40,588 bases of DNA from Halobacteriales archaeon QS_4_66_20 (GTDB lineage: Archaea; Halobacteriota; Halobacteria; Halobacteriales; Haloarculaceae). Both the position numbers and the translations under genes were made by a program. This document shows, in pieces, positions 8,110-16,472 of this stretch (position 1 is the stretch's first letter; each line of letters opens with the position of its first letter). The stretch covers positions 9,457 to 50,044 of the forward strand of contig PXRK01000024.1 in assembly GCA_003021015.1 (NCBI GenBank), given 5' to 3'. The notes under the pieces were generated by a model. That model was given only the letters and a program-made list of their open reading frames with translations, ran no database searches and was not told the origin of the DNA.

Positions 8110-8412
8110 TCAGGCGTGTTCGAGGCGGTACGGCCAGTAGTCGAGTTCCCGCATCGCCTCGCCGACGGTCGCGTGAAATTCCGGGAAGGCCTCGAATTCG
8201 ATATCGGAGTCGATCGGTTCGAAAATGTCCGCGACACTGACCACCCGTTGGTAGTCGATCCGGACCGGGTGGTCACCGTACTGGTCGACGTACTCCCCGG
8301 CGGTGAACGGGAAGTCCTCCTCCTCGTCGATCTTCTTCGCGAGGACGGCGTGGCCGTACTTCCGGCGTCCTTCGCTCCCCTTGTCGCCGTCGGGATCGTG
8401 AGGCCAGTCCAT
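8110..8412 (-). CDS. Conserved haloarchaeal small protein (DUF5785-like)
   Basis: A 100-residue protein beginning MDWPHDPDGDKGSEGRRKYG and continuing with LAKKIDEEEDFPF. I recognise this as a family conserved across haloarchaea (DUF5785 in my memory) without known function. It contains no membrane segment, signal or cysteine pair. It is oriented with the DUF7344 gene, 91 bases away, so the two may share a transcript. Confidence 0.7.
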   Translation of the reverse strand: MDWPHDPDGDKGSEGRRKYGHAVLAKKIDEEEDFPFTAGEYVDQYGDHPVRIDYQRVVSVADIFEPIDSDIEFEAFPEFHATVGEAMRELDYWPYRLEHA

Positions 8413-8568
8413 GGTTCGATGTTTGCCGAGTCACGCAAAAGCGTTTCTCTCGCCTTCGGCCCGACCACACGCGCCGGTCGGCACTCCCGAAATCACCACT
8501 CAGCAGACAGTTTGCAGCAAGTCACAAGTTATTTGCCTCTGCTTTGTTGATTTCACTACTAAACACTC

Positions 8569-9657
8569 ATGAGCAGGTTACCAACGGCAACTGGGGTGTA
8601 CGAGTTTTTTACGTCTGATCGCGTTCTCGCTGTTTTTCTGGCTGGACTGCTGGTCTTCGGGGCTGGTTGTTCCGGGCTGCTGGGCGACGACGGGGGCGGC
8701 GACTCGGCAGCGGTCGACAGCGTACCGGAAAGCGTCGACGGGGTAATCCACTTCGATAGCGGAATCATACAGGACAACGCGACGGTGACGTTCATGAACG
8801 GACTCCTGGAAATGAGCGGTGAGAACCAGACGTACCAGGAGATCCTCGACGAAATCGAGTCGGAGTCGGACCTCTCGATGGAGGATTTCAACAGCGCCAC
8901 GACGTTCATGCGCCTCGAGGATTACGAGCAAGAGGAGTACGCCGGCACAATCGTGGACACCGAGTGGACCTGGGAGCAGCTCCAGGAGGCCGGTGACGAG
9001 GAAGTGGAAGACCCCGAAGAGGACGAGTACAACGGCGTGACAGTCTACAAGAGTACTGACGAGACGGGACAGGAGACCTGGGCGGCTGACTTCGGCGACG
9101 GGGTGTTCGCGTTCGGGACGCCCGACGCAGTTCGCGATACCATCGACACGCGCGAGGGGGACGCGAACTCCTTCGGTGGTGAGCTCAGAACTGCCTACGA
9201 CAACGTCGAAGACGGCTACATGAAAGCTGCGTTCATCGTGCCCGAAGAGGAAGTCAACCAGGCAAGCGAAGAGGCCGGTGTCGACGCGAACTACGTGCCG
9301 ACCCCGCAGATCATGACCATGACCTACTACACGAACGGCGAGACGATGAACCTGGACACCCAGATGACGCTGGCCAGCGAGGAGGAAGCCGAGCAGTTCT
9401 CACAGGTCGTGGGCGCGACGCTCGATCCGCCGTCGAACGACGGCGGCAACCAGGCCGATCCGTTCACGAGGCTGGTCGACGCCATCTCAGTCGAGCAGGA
9501 CGGTAAAAACGTGACCATCGACTTCTCGATGGCCGCGAGTGACCTGGTCGACCTCATCGAGCAGCTCGCCCAGTCCTTCGGCGGCGGCATGGGGCCGGGC
9601 ATGGGTGACAGCGGCTTCAGCTCCGTGTCGACGTCCGCACCAGGTCTCGCTGGCTGA
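8569..9657 (+). CDS. Secreted lipoprotein of unknown function, exporter-associated
   Basis: A 362-residue protein with an N-terminal hydrophobic stretch (19-33) ending in a lipobox, VFGAGC (Cys34), so it should be anchored outside the membrane. There is no twin-arginine pair, so it may use Sec. The mature part is very acidic and contains blocks such as EDGYMKAAFIVPEEEV; I do not recognise a domain. Fourteen bases separate it from an ABC-2 permease and its ATPase, so it may be a surface partner of that transporter. Confidence 0.75.
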   Translation: MSRLPTATGVYEFFTSDRVLAVFLAGLLVFGAGCSGLLGDDGGGDSAAVDSVPESVDGVIHFDSGIIQDNATVTFMNGLLEMSGENQTYQEILDEIESESDLSMEDFNSATTFMRLEDYEQEEYAGTIVDTEWTWEQLQEAGDEEVEDPEEDEYNGVTVYKSTDETGQETWAADFGDGVFAFGTPDAVRDTIDTREGDANSFGGELRTAYDNVEDGYMKAAFIVPEEEVNQASEEAGVDANYVPTPQIMTMTYYTNGETMNLDTQMTLASEEEAEQFSQVVGATLDPPSNDGGNQADPFTRLVDAISVEQDGKNVTIDFSMAASDLVDLIEQLAQSFGGGMGPGMGDSGFSSVSTSAPGLAG

Positions 9658-9671
9658 TCCCCCTGCACTGA

Positions 9672-10733
9672 ATGTCTCTTCGTTCCCTGTTGCGCAAGGA
9701 GCTTCACTGGAGCAAGCGCCACATCTTCGTGCTCGTGTTCCTGCTGATCGCCCTCCCGCTGTTTTTCGCGGGCACCAGCTTCCTGTTTCAGGACGTGATC
9801 CCCCGTGAGGTGCCGGTCGCCGTCGTCGCCGAGGACGAGTCCGTCTCCTCGATCGACATGGGACTGGTCAGGGCTGGGATGGCACCGTACACGGAGCCAA
9901 AGCCCGCAGCCGACCGTGCGGAGGCTCTCCGGATGCTCGAGCGCGAGTCCGTGTACGCGGTGGTGTCCGTGCCGCCCGACCTCCGGTCCGGCGAGACTAC
10001 GTTCACACTCACCGTCGACGGGAGCATCGTCCCGTTCCAGAGCTCCTCGGAAGTGATCCAGAACCTCATCGAACTCGAACTCAACCGGATCGAGGGGGCC
10101 GACATCTCCATCGAGCGCGAGATCGTCGGCGAGGAGAAACAGCTCCCGGAGTATCTGCTCCCCTCCTTTCTGATGACGCTGATGATCTTCTTCGCGTTCA
10201 CGTACGTGCCGTACAACGTCGGCCGCGACGAGGTCGTGCTCGACCGGCTTCGCGTCGAAAGCTCGCTCGAAGCGCTGCTGGCTTCGAAACTCGCGTACAT
10301 GACCGCGCTGATGGTCGTTCCGATCCTCGTCTTTCACGTGATCGCCACCTACTACGGGTACGCGATCGAATCGTTCCATCCGGGTGCCGTGTTCGTCCTC
10401 CTGCTGTCGTTCGCGTTCATGGCGACGCTCAGCGCGACCGTGGTGATCCTCACGCGATTCAGCGGCGCGGGCCAGTTCGTCAACCTGCTCGTCATGCTCG
10501 GGCTGATCGCGCTCTCGGGGCTGGCGTTCCCGCTCGGGTTCTTCTCGCCGGTGCGGACACAGATCGCTCAGCTGTTGCCGACTCACTACGCGATGGTCGC
10601 CGTCAGGAGCCTCATGCTGAAGGACAGTTCGATCGCCACGTTCGCCGACTGGATCGCGATCCTGTTCGGGTTGTTCGTGCTCTCGCTGTTCATCCTCGAA
10701 GGCGCGATCATCTACTACCGGAGGGAGTCGTGA
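9672..10733 (+). CDS. ABC-2-type transporter permease
   Basis: A 353-residue membrane protein. One hydrophobic helix (about 17-40) is followed by an external domain (about 41-165) and then five or six helices, the layout of ABC-2 exporters with a YhgE/NatB-like external loop. Its stop overlaps the ATG of the ATPase gene (TGATG), so the two form a unit. Substrate is unknown; drug, sodium, lipid or peptide export are all compatible. Confidence 0.85.
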   Translation: MSLRSLLRKELHWSKRHIFVLVFLLIALPLFFAGTSFLFQDVIPREVPVAVVAEDESVSSIDMGLVRAGMAPYTEPKPAADRAEALRMLERESVYAVVSVPPDLRSGETTFTLTVDGSIVPFQSSSEVIQNLIELELNRIEGADISIEREIVGEEKQLPEYLLPSFLMTLMIFFAFTYVPYNVGRDEVVLDRLRVESSLEALLASKLAYMTALMVVPILVFHVIATYYGYAIESFHPGAVFVLLLSFAFMATLSATVVILTRFSGAGQFVNLLVMLGLIALSGLAFPLGFFSPVRTQIAQLLPTHYAMVAVRSLMLKDSSIATFADWIAILFGLFVLSLFILEGAIIYYRRES

Positions 10734-11464
10734 TGACAGGGGAGCCGTCGACTGACAGCAAGGAGGCGATCCGCGTGGACGGCGTCACCAGGACGTACGG
10801 CGACGTGACAGCGATCGACGACCTGTCGGTTGCGATTGGCGGCGGGCAGTACCACTGCTTGCTGGGCCCGAACGGGTCGGGCAAGTCGACGCTGATGCGG
10901 CTCATTCTCGGGCTGACCCGGCCGACGTCGGGATCAATCGACCGGCCGGACGCACAGATCGGCTGTGGGTTCCAGCATCCGAACTTCTATCCGGGACTCA
11001 GTGTGCGGGAAAACATTCACATCTTCGCGCGCATCGTCGGTGCGGACGACTGGGACTGGAACCAGACTGTCGTCACGGAGTTGCGTCTCAGCCGCGCGCT
11101 GGACCGCGAGGCCGGCGACCTCTCCGGCGGGTTCGCCCGCCGGCTGGACCTCGCGCTGGCGCTCATCAAGAAACCCGATTTCCTGCTGCTCGACGAGCCA
11201 CTGGGGGCACTCGACGACGTTTCGCAGACGCGACTCCTCGACTTCCTGGGCCGCTACGCCGGCGACGGCAACACCGTCCTCGTCTCGACTCACGAAATCA
11301 CCGAGTTCGAGCCGTACGTCGACCGGATCACCGTCCTCCATCGCGGCGAACTCGTGTTCGACCGCCGCGTCGAGGAAATCCCGCTCGACGGCGACGAGTC
11401 CCTGCAGTCGTACTACGTCGACACCGTCCTCGCGCGGGAAGGCATCTCGGTCGACGAGGACTGA
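10733..11464 (+). CDS. ABC transporter ATP-binding protein
   Basis: A 243-residue nucleotide-binding subunit with Walker A GPNGSGKST (45-53), the signature LSGGFARR, Walker B FLLLDEPLGALDD and a switch histidine in VSTHE. It energises the permease encoded immediately upstream. ATG 10733 shares one base with the permease stop; a GTG at 10730 is the alternative. The ABC signature LSGGF in place of LSGGQ is a mild variant common in CcmA/NatA-like exporters. Confidence 0.92.
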   Translation: MTGEPSTDSKEAIRVDGVTRTYGDVTAIDDLSVAIGGGQYHCLLGPNGSGKSTLMRLILGLTRPTSGSIDRPDAQIGCGFQHPNFYPGLSVRENIHIFARIVGADDWDWNQTVVTELRLSRALDREAGDLSGGFARRLDLALALIKKPDFLLLDEPLGALDDVSQTRLLDFLGRYAGDGNTVLVSTHEITEFEPYVDRITVLHRGELVFDRRVEEIPLDGDESLQSYYVDTVLAREGISVDED

Positions 11465-11480
11465 CCGACTAAATCGCTAT

Positions 11481-11763
11481 TCGCTCACTGTCGTTCGCGC
11501 AAACGCGGTGGGCCTGGGATTTGAACCATGCCGAGACAGTCCTGCTCGGTCGCTACGCTCCCTGCGCGGGCTGTGACTCGTCTACTTCAAATCCCGGATG
11601 CACGCGTTGCTCCTCGCGTTCTGCTCGGAGCAAACGCGGTGGGACTGGGATTTGAACCGGAGCCAGACGGTCCTGCTCGCTCCCTCCGGTCGCTGTGCGG
11701 GCTGCGACTGGCAGGGCTCAAATCCCGTGAAACCGTTGAGCGCTCACTGTCGTTCGCGCAAAA
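11481..11763. repeat. Two extra tRNA-Ser 3'-end fragments in a ~130-base tandem arrangement
   Basis: The segment GCGGTGGGxCTGGGATTTGAACC, the minus-strand T arm and acceptor end of tRNA-Ser, appears at 11505-11527 and 11636-11658, and again inside the real tRNA at 11764-11786. The first and third copies are also preceded by the same 22-mer ending TTCGCGCAAA (11482-11503 and 11741-11762 approximately). The spacers share GTCCTGCTC...CGGGCTG and each ends in TTCAAATCCCG, an inverted copy of GGGATTTGAA. This is what repeated insertion at a tRNA 3' end and loss of the inserts would leave. Confidence 0.65.
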
Positions 11764-11764
11764 G

Positions 11765-11848
11765 CGGTGGGACTGGGATTTGAACCCAGGGGTCCTCTCG
11801 GACACCTGCTCTCAAGGCAGGCGCGTTGGGCCACTTCGCTATCCCACC
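11765..11848 (-). tRNA. tRNA-Ser (anticodon TGA)
   Basis: The minus strand folds with acceptor GGTGGGA/TCCCACC, D stem GCG/CGC, anticodon arm CCTGC-CTTGAGA-GCAGG (anticodon TGA, codon UCA), a long variable arm GTCC-GAGA-GGAC as expected of class II serine tRNAs, and a T arm with TTCAAAT. The discriminator is G; CCA is not encoded. Fragments of its 3' end are repeated just downstream. Confidence 0.92.
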
Positions 11849-12058
11849 ATCTACGCCCTCCGGTGGTTCGACCCGATCCGCACTGAGGTGGACTGGTCGA
11901 TTCCCCGGGAGGTACTCCCATCTCCACACGGGGAAAAGTTGAACCTATCGTTCTCCGCCCTCCCGGGAAAGGACCGGACCACTGTGCAAACCCGACGATT
12001 CGGTGTCAATACTCTCCGTAAGGTGGAGACTCTATATGAACGGGGTTGTAGCGGGGGT

Positions 12059-13120
12059 ATGCCACGGGAGACAGTAGCGGAGTTCTCGGTCGAGTCGGTA
12101 CAGGCGTTGTCAGAAGACGGTGAGATCGACGAGGATCTGGCACCGTCGCTGAGCGACGACCAGTTGCTCGAACTGTACGAACTCATGAAACGATCCCGAC
12201 GACTCGACGAGCGGGCGATCTCGCTCCAGCGACGCGGCGAGCTCGGAACGTACGCGCCGGCCATCGGGCAGGAAGCCGCGCAGGTCGGCTCGGCGTTCGC
12301 CATGGCCGACGACGACTGGATCGTGCCGTCGTTCCGCGAATCCGCGGCGCTGCTCACCCGGGGGACGGATCCACACCGGATCCTCTGGTACGCGCTGGGG
12401 ATGGAGGAGGGCGCCGAGATTCCCGACGGGGCGAACGCGTTCCCGCCGTCGATCCCGGTCGGCAGCCAGCCGCTGCACGCCGCCGGGATCGGCTGGGGCG
12501 AGGGGATCCAGGACCGCCCGAACGTGGCCGTGACCTACTTCGGGGACGGGGCGACGAGCGAGGGGGACGTCTACGAGGCGTTCAACTTCGCGGGCGTCTA
12601 CGACGCCCAGACTGTGTTCGTCTGCCAGAACAACCGCTACGCCATCTCGACGCGGCTCGCCGACCAGACGGCCGCGGAGACGCTCGCCCAGAAAGCCATC
12701 GCGGCCGGCATCGACGGCGTCCGCGTCGACGGCAACGACGTCCTTGGCGTCTACCGCGTCGTGCAGGAAGCGCTCAAGCGTGCCCGCGAGGGCGAACCGA
12801 TGCTAGTCGAGACGCTGACCTACCGGCGGTCGATGCACACGACGTCCGACGATCCCTCGGCCTACCGGGACGCCGAAGAGGAGGAGGAGTGGGAGGCTCG
12901 CGACCCGATTGTCCGTTTTCAGGTGTACCTGGAGGAGAACGGAATCCTCGATCAGGAGAGGAAAGAGGAAGTCGAGCAGCGAGTGGAATCCGAGATCAGC
13001 GAGGCAATCGAGCGGGCGAAGGAGGGTGCAGCGGACGTCGACGGCGCGGACATGTTCCGCTACGTCTACGACGAGATGCCGCCGTATCTCGAAGGGCAGC
13101 TACAGGAGTTCGAGGGGTGA
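12059..13120 (+). CDS. 2-oxoacid dehydrogenase E1 component, alpha subunit (pyruvate dehydrogenase-like)
   Basis: A 353-residue thiamine-diphosphate-dependent E1 alpha subunit. The ThDP/Mg motif runs from GDGATSEGD (about 162) to FVCQNN (about 192), and the phosphorylation-loop-like YRRSMHTTSDDPSAYR follows. With the beta subunit it decarboxylates a 2-oxoacid (pyruvate or a branched-chain oxoacid) and passes the acyl group to lipoyl-E2. A TATATGAA box near 12033 lies about 25 bases before ATG 12059, so the message is nearly leaderless. The frame is open far upstream only because it reads through the tRNA-Ser region. Confidence 0.9.
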   Translation: MPRETVAEFSVESVQALSEDGEIDEDLAPSLSDDQLLELYELMKRSRRLDERAISLQRRGELGTYAPAIGQEAAQVGSAFAMADDDWIVPSFRESAALLTRGTDPHRILWYALGMEEGAEIPDGANAFPPSIPVGSQPLHAAGIGWGEGIQDRPNVAVTYFGDGATSEGDVYEAFNFAGVYDAQTVFVCQNNRYAISTRLADQTAAETLAQKAIAAGIDGVRVDGNDVLGVYRVVQEALKRAREGEPMLVETLTYRRSMHTTSDDPSAYRDAEEEEEWEARDPIVRFQVYLEENGILDQERKEEVEQRVESEISEAIERAKEGAADVDGADMFRYVYDEMPPYLEGQLQEFEG

Positions 13121-13126
13121 TCAGTC

Positions 13127-14092
13127 ATGGCTGACAAATACAGGGTGGTCGGTGCGGTTCGCGAGACGCTCAGAGCAGAACTGGAACACGACGAGGAGGT
13201 GGTCCTCTACGGGGAGGATGTCGGCCGTGCGGGCGGCGTGTTCCGTGCGACCGAGGGATTGCTCGACGACTTCCCCGACAGGGTGTTCGACACCCCCGTC
13301 GCGGAGGCGGGCATCGTCGGCGCCGGCGCCGGCCTCGCAGCCACCGGCCTGCGTCCCGTCGCCGAGATCCAGTTCCAGAGCTTCATCTACCAGGGGTTCC
13401 ACCAGCTCGCCCAGCACGTCGCGCGCATGCGCAGTCGTACTCGCGGGACGCTCACCCTGCCGATGACGATCCGGACGCCGTACGGCGGCGGCATCCACGC
13501 CCTGGAGCTGCACTCCGAGAGCTACGAGGCCGGCTTTTCGCACGTTCCGGGCCTGACTGTCGTCGTTCCGTCGACGCCCGCCGAGACCAGCGGGCTGCTG
13601 CGCAGCGCGATCCGGCATCCGGATCCCGTGGTGTTCCTCGAGCCGACGCGACTGTACCGGTCGGTCCGGGAGGAAGTCCCCGAGGATCACGAGATCCCGC
13701 TCGGCGAGAGTCGGATCGCCGAACCCGGCGAGGACGTCACGGTGGTCGCCTGGGGGTCGATGCTCCAGCGGACGCTGGACGTCGCTGACGACATCGACGC
13801 CAGCGTGGAGGTCGTCGACCCGCGGACGATCCACCCGCTCGACACCGAGACGATCACCGACTCGGTGAAGAAGACGGGCCGCTGTGTCGTCGTCCACGAG
13901 GCGCCCAGAACCGCCGGGATGGCCGGCGAGATTACCGCCCGGATCAACGAGGACGCGTTCCTCTACCTCGAAGCCCCGGTCGAGCGCGTGACCGGGTACG
14001 ACGTCCCAGTCCCGTTTTTCGCCCGAGAGGACGACTACGTGCCCGACGAGGAGCGCATCGCCGAGGGCATCCGAAAGACGGTGGAGTTCTGA
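13127..14092 (+). CDS. 2-oxoacid dehydrogenase E1 component, beta subunit
   Basis: A 321-residue transketolase-like beta subunit with VVLYGEDVGRAGGVFRAT near the N terminus, the QFQSFIYQGFHQL segment and the C-terminal IHPLDTETI...GRCVVVHEAP. It pairs with the alpha subunit encoded six bases upstream. No dihydrolipoyl acyltransferase (E2) or lipoamide dehydrogenase (E3) follows; the next gene is on the other strand. The E2/E3 must be elsewhere, or this pair works differently. Substrate is not fixed by the sequence I can see. Confidence 0.9.
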   Translation: MADKYRVVGAVRETLRAELEHDEEVVLYGEDVGRAGGVFRATEGLLDDFPDRVFDTPVAEAGIVGAGAGLAATGLRPVAEIQFQSFIYQGFHQLAQHVARMRSRTRGTLTLPMTIRTPYGGGIHALELHSESYEAGFSHVPGLTVVVPSTPAETSGLLRSAIRHPDPVVFLEPTRLYRSVREEVPEDHEIPLGESRIAEPGEDVTVVAWGSMLQRTLDVADDIDASVEVVDPRTIHPLDTETITDSVKKTGRCVVVHEAPRTAGMAGEITARINEDAFLYLEAPVERVTGYDVPVPFFAREDDYVPDEERIAEGIRKTVEF

Positions 14093-14108
14093 GCCGCTGA
14101 CGAAGCCG

Positions 14109-14831
14109 CTACTCGCCGCCGTCCCCGAGGGACTGCGGGAGATCGACCGACGACAGCTGTGTTGCAGTCCGCGCCGGGACGAGCCGTCCCGCGGCCGCTC
14201 TCGCACGCGCCAGTGAAACCGCCGTCGCCAGTTCTGCGGGGGTCTCCACCCGCGGCAGCAGCGGCAGGAAGTCCACGTCGTGGCCCGCATCGACGGCCCG
14301 CGCAGTCATCGTCTCCAGTGCCGGCGGCTCGAGGACGCCGGTGAAGTCGATCGGTTCACCGAACGCGGCGAACGTGATCCGGCCGTCCGTCGACGGGCCG
14401 ATCACCACGTCGCTGGATCGGAGTTTCATCGCTGCGCTGCCGACGTGTTCGCGACGGAGGAACGGCACCGTGGGTTCGACGACCCCGGCGGTCATCTCCC
14501 CCTCCGTCTCCAGCAGGTGAGTCACTGCATTGCCGATCCGGGCAGCCTTACTGGTGCCCACCTGGGCCTCGTACCGGACCTCCCCTGGTGACTGAACTGC
14601 GGGCTCGATGACCTCGCAAAGCGCGGCCTCGGGGTCGACCCCGTCGGGCACCTCCTCCGGCGGCGGGTAGTTCACGAGCACGTCGGCGTCGCCGTGCTGC
14701 AGTAGCTCGCAGACGTCCGCGAGCATCGCCGCGTACAGTTCGGCGGAGTCCTCCGGCGGGAGCACCTCGTGGAGTTCCGGCAGCGTCTCACCCGCCACCG
14801 GCGGCTCGGCCAGCACGACCAGCGTTGTCAT
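14109..14831 (-). CDS. DUF2064-like nucleotidyl/glycosyl-transferase-fold protein
   Basis: A 240-residue protein opening MTTLVVLAEPPVAGETLPEL and containing YAAMLADVCELLQHGDADVL, VGPSTDGR-like VIGPSTDGRI and HDVDFLP. The pattern matches haloarchaeal proteins related to DUF2064 / CofC-like transferases, with a GT-A type fold. Function unknown. The HDVDFLP segment is typical where this family ends its catalytic part. Neighbours give no clue. ATG 14831 is chosen because it begins the conserved MTTLVVL strand. Confidence 0.65.
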   Translation of the reverse strand: MTTLVVLAEPPVAGETLPELHEVLPPEDSAELYAAMLADVCELLQHGDADVLVNYPPPEEVPDGVDPEAALCEVIEPAVQSPGEVRYEAQVGTSKAARIGNAVTHLLETEGEMTAGVVEPTVPFLRREHVGSAAMKLRSSDVVIGPSTDGRITFAAFGEPIDFTGVLEPPALETMTARAVDAGHDVDFLPLLPRVETPAELATAVSLARARAAAGRLVPARTATQLSSVDLPQSLGDGGE

Positions 14832-14891
14832 GTCCCCGACTCGGGGGGCTGGACCCTTGGCATTTTTTGTTCCCCGCGCCGGAACCCCGAT

Positions 14892-15107
14892 ATGCGCTTC
14901 CGGATCGCAAGCGGACTCGTACTGATGTTCGTGGCGGGCGCCATCGGCGGCATCCTGGCGAACTTCCTGACGGAGAACGACCTGCTGACGGGTTCGGAGT
15001 GGCAACTCGCGGCGGCGCTGTCGCTGGGGGTCGTCGTGATGACGCTCGTGGCAGTGGCGTCGCTAGGCCGGCCCTGGCAAACCTGGGACCGGACGCCGTA
15101 CTGGTGA
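14892..15107 (+). CDS. Small two-helix membrane protein
   Basis: A 71-residue protein with two hydrophobic segments (about 5-24 and 38-58) and a WQTWDRTPYW tail. It is divergent from the transferase gene, whose start lies 60 bases away. It resembles short conserved haloarchaeal membrane proteins of unknown function. Confidence 0.65.
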   Translation: MRFRIASGLVLMFVAGAIGGILANFLTENDLLTGSEWQLAAALSLGVVVMTLVAVASLGRPWQTWDRTPYW

Positions 15108-15207
15108 CTGGCCGTTCTCTGCCGTCCTGAAGATACAAGAGACGGCAAAACAGCCAGCGGAGAAACCGACCCCGAACTGTTATCTGTGCTCCATCGTAAG
15201 TTCCTGT

Positions 15208-15750
15208 ATGGTACTGGACCTGGTGCTGAGCAATCTCCCGCTCTTTCTGACCATAGCCGGGGCTGCGGCGATCATCGCCGAGGCGTTCGCTCCCGGTGCC
15301 CACTTCTTCGTGGTCGGGGTCGCGCTGTTCGTCGCCGGTCTGGTCGGGTTCGTCCTCCCGTTTGGCGGGTCGATCAACCTCTTCATCATGTCGCTGGTGG
15401 TGATCGGCACCGCTATCGCGACGCTGTTCGCCTACCGCCGGATGGACATCTGGGGCGGGACGGGCGAGGGCAAAACGAAAGACTCGGCCTCGTTGCGGGG
15501 CAAGACGGGCCGCGTGACCGAGCGCGTGACGCCCACGGACGGCGAGGTCAAGGTCGAGGAGGGCGGGTTCAACCCCTACTACCAGGCCCGGAGCGTCGAC
15601 GGCGAGATTGCCGAAGGTGAGGAGGTGATCGTCATCGATCCGGGCGGAGGGAACGTCCTCACCGTCGAAGCGTTCTCGAACGTGAAAGACGAGATCGACC
15701 GCGAACTCGAGCGCGATCAGGAACTCTCCGAGAAACAGTCCGCGGAGTAG
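15208..15750 (+). CDS. NfeD-like membrane protein
   Basis: A 180-residue protein with three or four hydrophobic N-terminal helices (about 8-75) and a soluble C-terminal beta-barrel-like domain containing LRGKTGRVTERVTP and GEEVIVIDPGGGNVLTVE, the OB-fold of the NfeD family. NfeD proteins partner with stomatin-like proteins in membrane quality control or lipid-domain organisation. No stomatin/SPFH gene is adjacent in this window. The last 25 residues are charged and probably flexible. Confidence 0.8.
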   Translation: MVLDLVLSNLPLFLTIAGAAAIIAEAFAPGAHFFVVGVALFVAGLVGFVLPFGGSINLFIMSLVVIGTAIATLFAYRRMDIWGGTGEGKTKDSASLRGKTGRVTERVTPTDGEVKVEEGGFNPYYQARSVDGEIAEGEEVIVIDPGGGNVLTVEAFSNVKDEIDRELERDQELSEKQSAE

Positions 15751-15770
15751 TTTCGTTTTCCGGCCGGGTT

Positions 15771-16421
15771 TCAGCGCCGCAACCACGACAGGAAGCCGCC
15801 GCGATCCTCGTCGTCTTCGGAGTCGTCCGCCAGGTCCGTGCCGGCGACCCGCGTCCCCTCGGCGGCGTCCTCTTCGAGCGCCTCCTGTGTCGCCTCGAAA
15901 AACTCGTCGTCCTCTTCGAGTGCCTCCTGTGTCGCCTCGAAAAACTCGTCGTCCTCTTCGAGTGCCTCCTGTGTCGCCTCGAAAAACTCGTCGTCCGGGA
16001 GGTCGACGTCCAGCACGTCGAGTTCCACCGGGGACCCGTCGTTGTCGAACGCCTGCCAGTCGGTCCTGCCGTACGGCGCCCCGACGATGATGTGGACGTC
16101 GCCCTGGCCGAACGTCCCGAGGTCCGCGTCGCTCGGCCGCAGGACACCGTTCGGGTGTGAGTGGACCGATCCGACGGACTGGACGTTGTTCGGGCGCATG
16201 AACTCCTGGACGGTCGCGCTGGTGGGGCTGGACTTCGTGCCCGGGATCACCAGCACGTCGGTGATCACCTGCCCGTCCCGGTCGAGGCCGAGGCGACTGG
16301 CGTCGGTCGCGCGGAGAAACCCCATGTACTCCCTGGGGTGAGTGTCTTCGGAGGCGCGCAGAATGAACTCGAGCGTCTCGGCGGCGATCCCCAGCAGTTC
16401 GCTCGATCGGAACAGGCCCAT
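15771..16421 (-). CDS. JAMM/MPN+ domain metalloprotease with a triplicated acidic tail repeat
   Basis: A 216-residue protein. The N-terminal MPN+ domain carries the zinc motif HSHPNGVLRPSDAD, the HxH-x7-SxxD signature of JAMM isopeptidases. Haloarchaeal relatives remove SAMP ubiquitin-like modifiers from proteins. After the domain, the 14-residue unit DDEFFEATQEALEE is repeated three times in a row (about 143-184), then a disordered acidic stretch ends in a positively charged GGFLSWLRR. Whether it cuts SAMP conjugates or other substrates cannot be told from sequence. It starts 51 bases after the permease gene on the same strand. Confidence 0.82.
   Translation of the reverse strand: MGLFRSSELLGIAAETLEFILRASEDTHPREYMGFLRATDASRLGLDRDGQVITDVLVIPGTKSSPTSATVQEFMRPNNVQSVGSVHSHPNGVLRPSDADLGTFGQGDVHIIVGAPYGRTDWQAFDNDGSPVELDVLDVDLPDDEFFEATQEALEEDDEFFEATQEALEEDDEFFEATQEALEEDAAEGTRVAGTDLADDSEDDEDRGGFLSWLRR
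15870..15995. repeat. Three tandem 42-base repeats inside the JAMM gene
   Basis: Units start at 15870, 15912 and 15954. The second and third are identical over 42 bases; the first differs by one base (GAGC versus GAGT). The near identity, including third codon positions, means recent expansion. Confidence 0.95.
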
Positions 16422-16472
16422 CGACCGTACGTAGGTGAGCCCCGGGGTAAGTATCTTTCATCCGGAGACGGC

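Noticed and set aside
11528..12058. N-terminal extension of the E1 alpha frame
   Set aside because: It reads through tRNA-Ser and the tRNA-end repeats. The TATA and the ATG at 12059 give the standard protein.
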